The position numbers and the translations under genes are program-made. A stretch of 64,000 bases of DNA from Branchiostoma lanceolatum (taxonomy: Eukaryota; Chordata; Leptocardii; Amphioxiformes; Branchiostomatidae): NCBI RefSeq assembly GCF_035083965.1, contig NC_089731.1, positions 3,015,001 through 3,079,000 on the forward strand, read 5' to 3'. Shown one piece after another: positions 1 to 11,100 of the stretch. Every line of letters starts with the position of its first letter. Position 1 is the stretch's first letter. The notes beneath the pieces are model-generated. The model was not told the origin of the DNA, searched no databases, and worked only from the letters and a program-made list of their open reading frames with translations.

Positions 1-1459
1 GTCCTTTTTTCCCCACAGGGCAAATGTCTGCTACTCCCCTTCTTTATTTATAAAGTTGTTTTTTTCTAATTTCAAATTCGGACATATGTGTTCATGAAGA
101 TGAAACATACAGAAACACGAGTATTGCCATTGTGCATTTATTTACATGTTGACTGTATTTTATATCAAGTACATTCGACTGTGCAACTGTCTACGAGGAA
201 AATCTATATAAATACAATAAAGATAAAGCTAATTCAACCTCCTAGTCTCTCATCATGGATTTTTGAGGAATGTCAGAACATACCCTACCACATTACATAC
301 ACAAAAAGTTTTGACCGTTTCATACATTGTTAATTATGGCTAACCTACCAATTAGACAAATAGCTTCCTAAAAGCTTGGCCTGATGTGGCTTTGGTCCTC
401 AAGTGGAATGTATCTATCTAAAAGGACAACATGAGTAAACATGCACATAACGTTTTCCTACACTATACAACATTCGAAACATTTAACTTTTTAAATAATG
501 CCAAACTGTACACACTACAAATGTAGTACAGTTACCCCCTTCCCATTTGTTAGTGGGACAATCCTACAACTTACAAGAATGGTAGCCTAAAAGAGGCAGC
601 CAACAATAAAACGGAGTGCAGTGAAATGTGATATGTCAATCATCATTTTAAAAAAGCACATTATAAGCCACCCAAAGTCCAACTTGTAGAGTCTGATAAG
701 GAGGCAACAAGAATGGTGAGAACGTCATAATGGTGCCTGTACTGGGGCAAGAACCCAAAATAAGGTTAGCCTCCATAGCAGGCTCTCTATGCCTTTTTTT
801 TGGCTTATGATACACTTTTGCTGATGACTTCTTTTTGTACTGGGTCGTTTGTGTAGCCAGCCTGAAACCATTTGGCCCGGTCTAAATGTGTCAGTAAGTC
901 ATCAGTAAAAAGTATATCATAAGCCCCCCAAAAGGCCTGGAGAACTATGGAGGCTGAAATAAGGTTAGCCCTCCCATGTCTATTCTGAGGTACATTTGTA
1001 CTTTATATTATATATAAACTACATGTTAAGAATTCAGTCGGGAAATGTTGTCAAAATGTGGCTGTAAGTTAGGTTAACCTAGGAGTGCATCCCTGCACCA
1101 AGTGTTTAACCCCCACCCTGCTAAGGGCACACCCTCCTGTATTGCTGGTGCACTGATAGCAGCAGATTGCCCAGCCCCCCCCCCCCGACCCTCCCCACAT
1201 TACATCCAGAACAGGGCTGTCTCAAGCTTTAATTTTGTTTCTGTCCCCCTCATTGTTTGGGGGCATATGTTGTTAATGTTTGCTGTTAAGTCTGTCATTT
1301 TGAGTTTCCAACACTGCATTTTCAATAATTTCATGTCATGAAGCTCAGATATTTTGGACAGATGGGGTGAAATTTTTGGCCGTCCCAAGAAGAAAATATC
1401 TGTCTCGGGCTCCTAGAGACAGCCCTGATTCAGAACGATCCTAAGCGGGTTCTACTTCG
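1..1459. other. Region downstream of the DDI UBA exon; no gene seen
   Basis: This is the 3' side of the minus-strand DDI gene and should contain its 3' UTR. I find no ORF with family signature or splice structure. The only clear structure is an inverted-repeat element at 769-956. ORFs of 60-100 codons here look random. Confidence 0.5.
769..956. mobile_element. Hairpin MITE with flanking direct repeat
   Basis: The ends read GCCTCCATAG and CTATGGAGGC. Matching inner arms (GGCTTATGATAC against GTATATCATAAGCC, and TGATGACTT against AAGTCATCA) make this a long imperfect hairpin. The 11-bp sequence AAATAAGGTTA flanks it on both sides (758-768 and 957-967), a good candidate target-site duplication. 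Confidence 0.75.
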
Positions 1460-4400
1460 TTAAAACTTTAGAGACCTCGCCAGCAGGGCCATGGTCGCCA
1501 TGTCTACGTTGCCATTGGTTCTTCCTAGTTCCTCGATGGCCTGTCGTCGTGGAAACCCGAGCTGGACGAGTTTGGCGATGTCTTCCTCTGGAAACGGTGC
1601 TTTCGGCGCCGTGCCTGACGCGGCTGGAGGCGAGGCCACTGATGTGGTGCCATTGACATTGTTGGAACTGCTGGCTGCGGCACCAGATCGAGAGGGCCCT
1701 GTGAAAACAATAAAACAGTCTTACATCGTCAAGTTTCATCAAGTCATTGGATAACATAGTTCTTTACACACAACCTGCACACAATCACCTGCCAATGTTT
1801 TGGTGATCATCGGTCACCTTGCTAACTGGTTCTAGTTCTTCTTTGCTCTGCAGCTAGTTGTCACTGCTGCAGTGGGAAAAATGCAGTCCGAAATGTGACT
1901 GAGTCACCAGAACGCTGGTAGGTGATTATGTACAGGTTGTGTGTAAAGAACTGTGTTATGCGAGCTTACATTTGCGTCCAAAGAAAGGTGAACTGCTGAA
2001 CATCGAGGCTGTGCCAGGTGTTGGGTGCATGTTAGTTGAATCTAAAACTCATACAAAACACCTTTCAGTGTATGGGGGCAATGCCCATCTGTTTATTTAG
2101 CCCTTGGCCGCACACTGCACACAACAGTACAGAAGGATGCTGACCACTTGTAGCAGGTGTTGGGTGCATGTCTTCCCCAAGACACTAAAAAATCTCATTC
2201 ACTACCACTTGCACTTTCCTATTCATAGACCAACAGGAGATAATATATCCTGCTTCATGTCAATAACACTCAGAGGCAGATGCATGCAGACAACTTCACA
2301 CTAGAAAGTCTTTACCAGTTTTCCTGCAGTTTTTCTATAGCTTAACAGACAATATTAGAGTTAAATGTAGTTCCATCCATGGCACAAACCAGCCAGGGCT
2401 ATAGCTACCTGTTTCATTTGTTAACACAACAAAAAACATTGACTGTTTACGCCAGCCATGACATTGTTATAGGCTTTAACCCAGCAAGCCTAAGGACTCG
2501 TCTAATCTTGCCTTGAAGTACATGCACTCCTTACAGCTTTCAATGCATGTAGCATTCACAGGGTTAAAAAGAACAAACCACTCATGTCTATTTTGAAGGT
2601 CTGCGGTGGTCTCTATCTGCTGCTTGCTTGTACCTCTGTCTCCTCTCAGCTCCATGCCCCTCAGATACTTGTATTCTAGCCATCAAAAATGGCTCTTTGA
2701 ACAAGTATATAACTATACACATCTCACACACAGAGGGCCCAAACTAAAACGTTATCTTACTTGAATTTGTCAACTGTTTTCTTTTTATTCGAGTTACAAA
2801 GAATGAGCCAATTTCATTTCTTTTTTCCTATCATCTATTGCATTTAGGATTGGATGGCGGATCCTGTCTCTTCCGGGACATATGACACTGCCCAAAGGTG
2901 ACACGGTTGCTCCATGTGAAATAAACAAACTGAGACTTCTGTTGCAGTACATACTATCACTGAATCCCTGAATACTGTAGTTTCATCACGTTGCTAAATC
3001 ACTGGTTAGCAATTGAAAGTTCTTTGTGCAGAACCAGCTGCCAACGTTTCAGTGGCCGTCACCTTCCTGAGGGCAATAGACCGATCCCAAAGCCACGCCC
3101 CCTGTTCGATTTCGAACACCTCCGTCAAAAACAGGGTTTGACGGACCAAACATGGCCGCCGCGGCTAGCTTGAAAATAATGCCACTGACTTCGGTTTAGC
3201 TTTTGTGGCACCGAAACCCTTTCAGAGCGGGCCAAATAAGAATGCTATGTCTTCTTTGTTGAATGCTGTATCCGCCGGGTAGAGCTGTTTAAGAAGGGGG
3301 TAGGTGTAGTTGCGGTGAGAGCGTAATGTTTTCGGTCAATGTTAAAGCGGTATGCGCCGCATAGCTTTCCCTTGTCGGTGGGCATCAGCGCCCAGTTTCT
3401 GACAAGCAGCCGATGCACGTTTAAAACAGGGTTAATATATCTGTGACAGGGTTCCCACTGTATTAACTGCATGCATAACAGCTGCATGGTATTTGGTAAC
3501 TAAGAATTAAAATGCATCCTTTCACTTCCTTGTTCACTTTCAAGTTAACCAGTTTCACACACCAGTAACTGAAGATACGAAACTCTGCGCTAGCGGACTT
3601 TGTAGTAGTCAGCATGTGGTACAAGCTTCCTCTCCTTGAGTGCCCGATCTATTTTCTTTTTAAATTCGTTTTTGTTCTGAGCATGCATTCAACCAATGCA
3701 GTGGAAAACCTGTCCCAGATATATACGTACCCTGCTTTACACGTGCCATTTCTGCCCCGCCAACGCTGTTTTTGACGGAGGTGGGCTGAATAGAACAGGG
3801 GGTTCTATAAGTCTTCTATTCATTCGATATGGTGTTCGACAGGATCGGTCTATACTGTCTGCTTCTGCTTTGCTTGATACATATACATGTACCTACAAAT
3901 TAATATGGCTGCAGTGTGAACTACGTGTAGAACCAGCATTGCCCTGAGGAAGGTAACAGCCAAACAACTGAAATGTTGGCAGTTGACTATGCACTGGTGT
4001 ACAAACTTTATAAAATACAGTCACTAACATGTCTTTTTAATCTGTGAATTAAAATGAGAATATGCAGACAACCCAGCCTTACTTTTCTTACATGTTTATT
4101 CTCAGTTCAAAGTTTAAAAAATCATGTAATTTGATGTTCAAAAACATGCAGCACCTACGTAAATGTTGGCACTTAATAACCAGATATAATGACTTTCATA
4201 ACAGCACTACAACATCACCAATAACAACAACAATGGAGTCTGAGTATCATGAATATAACTCTGTAAGCTGAAAGTAAGTGACAAGTGTTGTTTTTGTGTT
4301 TTATAAGTTCATGAACATGCAGGAAGTTGTAGAAGATCTGAATGAGAAGACAGAAGAGCAACAAATAGAATGTAAAAACAGTGCAGTGTTCTGATTTAAA

Positions 4401-7400
4401 AAAAATGACCATTGAAAATAGAGAGGGGTTGTTCTACATGTGCAGCAACTTCATGTACTGTGTACAGGAAACAGGCTTTGCGTCCTTTCTAGCTCGGAGA
4501 CAGGCATTGTGTCTTCCAACCTCAGGTACAGGCTCTATGTCCTTCCTAGCTCCAGAACAGGCTTTAGGCCACACCAATTTAATTTGTTGTTTCTCGGACT
4601 TGAAAAAAAATACTGCTGAAGAGAAATATGAAAATAAAAACAGTCTGATGGAAAAAGTCTATACCTTTGTACGTAAAGTTTTAGGCAGTGAACATAGTCA
4701 AATGCACGTTTTCCTTCTAGTCCTAGCCCTCTTTCTTCATCTTGTTTGCTTGCTGAATTTCCATCATAGTTTCATCAGGTTGGTAAGTTACTGAAGAAAA
4801 AGACTCTTTGTACAAAACCAAGTGTTTTGATTTAACCAATGTTTCGGTGATCATCTGTCTGTCACATTTCTCTGGGAAATTCTGACTGGTTCACTTTGCA
4901 CTGCAGAGATAGGTGCCTGCAGTGTCTGCTGAATTTTTGCTAAAAAATGACTGACTGAGAAGCAAGGAAATAAATTGGTGTGGCCTTTTATTATAAAAAG
5001 CTCTTCACGTCTGGCTGCTGTTATTTCTTGGGAGTCTTCTTACTGGGCCCGCTTACATCGTTCTCTGTACTTTTCCTCTTTTCTCCCCGCGACGAAGTTT
5101 CTTCTCTTGAGTTTAGCTCAGCCAGTTCTGGAAGGACATAAAACCTGTGTCCGTCATAGGGGGTTACAGAACACCTGTGTCCGTCAAAGGGGGTTTACAG
5201 CAAACTTGTGTGTCACTGCAACAACACCTAAGTTGCATAGCCTGTTTTAGGGGAGAATATACTGTAACATTTGTCATTCATAATGATATACAGAAATGTA
5301 AATAAAAACACACAACTCTTGGTTCTGAGAAAAAGAACAGTTGGGACATTGAATAAGATGTCACATCACCTAATAGCTGGTCTGCAATATTGCAAACTCA
5401 ATGTCACATCTGGATACACAAAGGGTACTGATCATTTCATGATCAATGTTTCATATCATCAGGAATTGATATTTTCACCAATCTTACTGTCATTTTTGTT
5501 TTTCCTTCAAAGTTCAAGGTTGGCTACATGTACATCTATATTCATTTATCTTTAAATTTTATCTGTTGACTGAAATCCACAATTACAAAATATCTTTTCT
5601 TTTGTGAAGTCAGTGTTTTTTGTTGCATCTTAGCGGTGACTTTCATTTCTTCTCTGCCTGTTTTTCTTTTTCATCAGCTTCAGACTGTGCCTTTGAGGCT
5701 TCTCCTGTTCCTTCCATGCCTGCTGACTTCTCTGTTTTCTGTTCAACAAACTCCTCCACCTGCTTCAGCCTCTTCTCTAAAGTTTCCAGGTTTTCTGACA
5801 CGTCAACCCCCTCTGCCACTTTTTCTGAGGCTGCCGTGTCTTTCTCGGCGTCTTCAAGTCTCCGGACTCTCTCGTCCACCTCGTCCAGCTGAGCCAACAT
5901 CTTCTTAGACTCCTTGGCGGACCTTTCTTGCAGAGCCCCCAGTGTCTTCAAGATCTGCCCGATCTGGATGGCTAGCCTGCTGTCTGCCTGCTGAAACTGC
6001 TTCTGCACCGACTCCTGAAGTTCTGCAAGCTCCCTTCTCACTGCATTATCATCACTGTCCTTCACCTGACCTTCAGGTGACCTTGACCCTGCTGAGGATG
6101 ACCCCTCCACAGGAGGTGCACCTTGGGATGAGCTGGGTTGAGCTGGGGGCTTCTCTGGAGGAACGTTGGTGGTCTCTGTAGGCTGTAAGACTGGAGGGGC
6201 ACTGAGGGGGGGTTCGGCATCATGACCGCCCACCGCTCCAGATGGCAGCGTTGGAGGTGCAGATTTGAGGGGGGGTCTGGCATCACACGGCTCAGGGGGG
6301 ACAGGCGGCAGGGGGGCAGGCTTGGGCTTCCTGCCTGATGAAGTGTTTGTGGTGTGGCGGCAGAGAGAAACAGATAGAACAGAGACAAACAAGACAGAAG
6401 AGAGGGACAAGGGTCAAGGGTGAGATGCACTACCTGACTGCAGAGTTCAAAATTCAAGGTGCAAGCATGTCTAACCCTGCCATAAGTGAGTAAATGAGAG
6501 AAAGTTCAGACATACATGTAATCGTGACCCCAAAACTGCCAATACAGACTACATGCTATCACTGGAGATGGCTTATAAAGGTTTGGTAAAGTTTGTGTAC
6601 CTACAATCTATCAAAATCTTAGAGGAGCCATTTTCTTTTGATTTAACAGTTTGTCTGTATCATTCATGCTTATGTACACATATTTCCTTCTCTATATTCA
6701 TGTAAAGCTTTCATACGACACCTCCAAACACAAACCACAATGAACCTGCTTCCTCAAGCCTACTACAACTACTCCCACATCTTAATCCATGTGCACGAGA
6801 AAGTAGAAACATTGCATCTTACCTGCTGGTACATAGGCTGAAGGCAATATTGTGCACATGGAGGTACAAGCCTAGATTCTTACCTGCTTTCTTAGGTCTT
6901 TAGAAGGAAACCCTGATGTCTAAACCCTTACTAGTAGTAGCCAATACAAATTTGGGGCCAAACAGCTACAAGTAAGTACTTAAGCAAGTTGAAGGCTTAA
7001 TATTGTGCACAAGGATATATGGGCCTAGCTTCTTACCTGCTTACTCCTCCTGCTGAAGTAGCCTTTTGGCATCAAATTTGTGTTGGCTACGGGGTAAGGC
7101 AGCAGGGAGAAGGTTAAAAGCAAACCTAAAAGTAAATCTTGAACCCTGTACACGAGGAGGCAACGAGCCTTGCTTCCTCAGGTCCTTAACCCATCTTAAG
7201 TAGCCTTTTAACACCAAAGTTGGGTTGGCTACAGGGTTAGGCAGCAGGGAGACCTGCACATTTTGAACCCTGTACACAAAGAGGTACGAGCCAAGCTTCT
7301 TACCTGCTTCCTCTGCGGATTTGGCCAAGGCCTCGGCGAGAGCCCGGTCTTCCCTCTCCTGGTCAGTGAGACTTGAGTCGGAGATCTGGCGATTTAACCG

Positions 7401-8061
7401 CGCACACTCCGGGAGGTCAGCCTCGCTCAGGAACGGGGTTTCTGTGTCGCAGGAACCGATCAGTAGAACGTTCTTCCTCAGGTCGATCGTGCACTGCAAG
7501 GAGATGTTTTTTTAAATAATATCTGTATATCCTATACAATCATGATCCATACCTTAAAACAGCCACAAGGATAAACTCAAATGGATCTGCTCAAGTAAGC
7601 CTTGGGAGGTTGAAGGGAAAATTTTACATACTACTGTACAGGAAAACATTTGATTCTGTGTCTGAGTGTGGGTGGTAGTGTGTGTGTGTGTGTTTGTAAT
7701 TTGTGTGTGCATGTGGGGTATCTGTGTCATAGGACCCGATCAGTAGAACGTACTTCCTTGGGTCGATTGTGCACTACGGGGGGAGGTTTATAACATTATC
7801 TTACTAAGTTACTGTAAATTCGTTAAGTTCTGCAGGGACTTCATTTCGAAGGCGATTTTTGCCAGGTTTGAAATTAAACAATTACAGTAACCAATTCTGC
7901 AGTACAGTAGTTATGTGTGTAGTGTGTATGATTGTTTGTTGTGTGTGCGCGTGTGTAGGGTGTGTGTGAGGGGGCAGATGGGGGTCATTACCCTAAATGG
8001 TGTCTCCTGAGCATGTCTAGTCCCAGAAGTACCTGACGACCCCTAAGCATGTCCAGTTCCA

Positions 8062-8107
<46 letters not shown>

Positions 8108-11100
8108 TAGGGTGTGTGTGTGGAAGTGTGCTATCTCACCTGATGTCTCCTCAGAGCATGTCAAGCCCCAGTAGCATGTGAGTGAGTGTTGTGTGTATGG
8201 AGTTTGTCGGTATGCATGTGCAGTAGGTGTGGGGTGGGGGATGGTATCTCACCTGGTGTCTCCTGAGCATGTCCAGCCCCAGCAGCATGTCCATCGGCTG
8301 GTCCTCCAGCACTGAGAACGACGACTGCAGGAACGCCGTCCTGATCTGGATCTGAGCTGCAGGGACAAAAAAAAATTACACAAAAGAAAAACAAAACAAA
8401 TACAACAAATACATCTCAGTTTGAATCCTTAAGTCCTTAACTGTTCATCATCATCATATAAGAGTTGAAGTATACACAAAGTTCTGCTTCGAGCTACTTT
8501 AAGTTGAAATCTCTATACACTTTCATCTGTACAAGGGCACTTCCCATCTCTGTTTCTATAGCTCTTCAGCCCTCACCAGCCACTACAGCAGGGGGCCAGT
8601 CCACTGAAAGTGGAGTGTGTTAAACTCCCATCCTCTTTCTCATTGCTGAGTGCTAAGCATAGAGAGCAGTATGCAAACTTTTTCAAGTCTTTGGTATGAC
8701 AAGACCACGACCTTTTAAAATGCAAGGTGAACACTCTACCCTATCTGAACTAACCCACTGCATATCAGGGAAGTTCCTTACCCACGTGGACCCTGCCAAT
8801 GATTTTCTGGGTGCCGACTCCTTTAGCAATGCCCGCCCATCTCTTGTCTACCAGCCTCATGATGTTACACCTCTCTGCACAGGCTTTACTCATGATGGTC
8901 ATCTGTGCACCTGGAAGGAAAAACAGCACAACTTTGTAACATGTAAGTGTACTGTACAGTGTACAAGGTTGGAGGCAGGCTATTAGCTAGTTGGGCATCA
9001 AGGACCCTACGCTAAGAAAACAAGGAAATTAGACACATTCCTTTTTCCAGGGACATCCAGAGGACACCCTGTTTCCCTGATAATCTAGTTTATAACACAT
9101 ATACAGCTTTATATTATCATGCAGAATGTATAAATGTCTGTACCTGAGTCTACAAAAGCCTTGACTGGATGCCCGTTCACCATACAGTCGATATAGAGCA
9201 TGACGACCTGTCCAAAACTCTCCGGCATTTCCTCCATGGCCACGTTCATGTTTTCCTCAATGTTTTTCTGCCTGTAGTGAAGGGAAAGGAATATATCGGT
9301 CTTGATGGAAACACTCTTATGTGCATTATGTTTCTCTACAACTGCTACTATTGTGTAGCCTGGTACCCGTACTATTCAAGCTCTGTTTGTTCCTCAGATT
9401 GCGTCCATTTGCATAATTTGACACCAATTGGTAGAGAGAGGATTGGCATTTGATTATCCTCCCAAAATTTGGGCCAGACGTCTGAGTGATTGACTGCAAA
9501 TAAGTCGCATGGTCCTCATAACCGTAAACGGCATAGTAATGAGGTTAGAACTAGGATTTGGAAGTTTGATCCCAGTTACACTGCTTCTGAGAAATATTTG
9601 ATTCCCGGAATAATGCAGGAGGTAAAGACCATACATTTATATGGGGGTCATAAAATAATGGGAACAGGGGCCAAACTATTCTGCGTAAGAGCAACCATTG
9701 GAGCAAGAATAGTATGATTATGAATGCCAGGCCAATTATTGTGGTCCACAGAGCTGTGTATCTGAACCCTGCTGTATCGGTACTGGACCTGACTCAGGGG
9801 ATGGCCACTTTGACAGATAGAATTATTATGAAATTACCGTGGCAGTGCTCTAAAGCCACATCTCTGTCTATACTCCAGCACAGAAAACACATTTGTAAGG
9901 CTTGAGTCAAATTTTCATCTGTGTTTTCATAGAAATAATACCTAGTAGTAGTACAATCAAACTATTATGTTTTCACCAGTTCAAACATGCTTTTATCCTT
10001 ATTGAAAATCTAGCATTTTCCGAACAAGTAGTTTAGGTACAGGTTCAGGTCCGGACCTGTACCTAAACCCGTGTACCTGTACCTGTACCTAAAATTTGTT
10101 TAGGTACACAGCTCTAGTGGTCCACTGTACATGTACAGACTGTGATGTACTTACTGGATTTCCTCGTTAATGAGCCTCTGTACTTCGGGGTCGAACGGAT
10201 CGGCCGTCAGGAGCCGGATTCGCTGAGCTTCCTTCTCGGCTCGCTCCTTGCGCTGCTGGGTCAGCACTTCTGTAAACTTAGCTGCACGAATAAGAGGGTA
10301 CAAGTCACTATGTTGGATTCTTAACTTCTTTGACGTATGTGAGAAATTATGATTCTGAGTGATAACAATGATAACAGACTTGACATTCATAATAAACTTG
10401 ATACTCAGAGAAGAAACTTTAAAAAAGTTTATCCATGTATTTATGTTGTCCTGTTGTGAATGTGCCTACATGTGTCGGTGTGTATGTGTTTGGAGGGGAG
10501 TTACTTCCAGCTTTCACAACATCAGACAGCAGCTTAGAAAGTGCCCTGTCCGTGTCAAGCTTCTAGTGATCAAGTGACCTGGTGACCTGTCATGCAGACG
10601 GTTAATGTATGTGTGTGCGTGTGTCTGTCTGTTTGTGTGAGTGTGTGTGTGGTGATGTTACCTAAGTCTCCAGCCTCTACAGCTTCAGACAGCGGGGGGT
10701 TGCGCTCCTTCAGGAGTGATCTGTCGTGTGGACTGTACCTCAGGGTTAATGTATGTGTGTGCGTGTGTTTGTCTGTGTATGCATGCATGCATGTCGGGGG
10801 GGGGGGGGTTATGTTACCTAAGTCTCCAGCCTCCACAGCTTCAGACAGCGGGGGGTTGCGCTCCTTCAGGAGTGACCTGTCGTGTAGACTGTACCTCAGG
10901 GTTAATGTATGTGTGTGCGTGTGTTTGTCTGTGTATGCATGCATGCATGTCAGGGGGGGGGAGGGGTTATGTTACCTAAGTCTCCAGCCTCTACAGCTTC
11001 TGACAGCGGGGGATTGCGCTCCTTGCAATTGAGAAGTGACCTGTCGTGCAGACGGTTAATGTATGTGTGTGCGTGTGTCTGTCTGTCTGTCAGTGTGAGT

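Noticed and set aside
4381-4794. 137-codon plus-strand ORF
   Set aside because: No family signature or splice context; low complexity with short internal repeats, inside the DDI intron.
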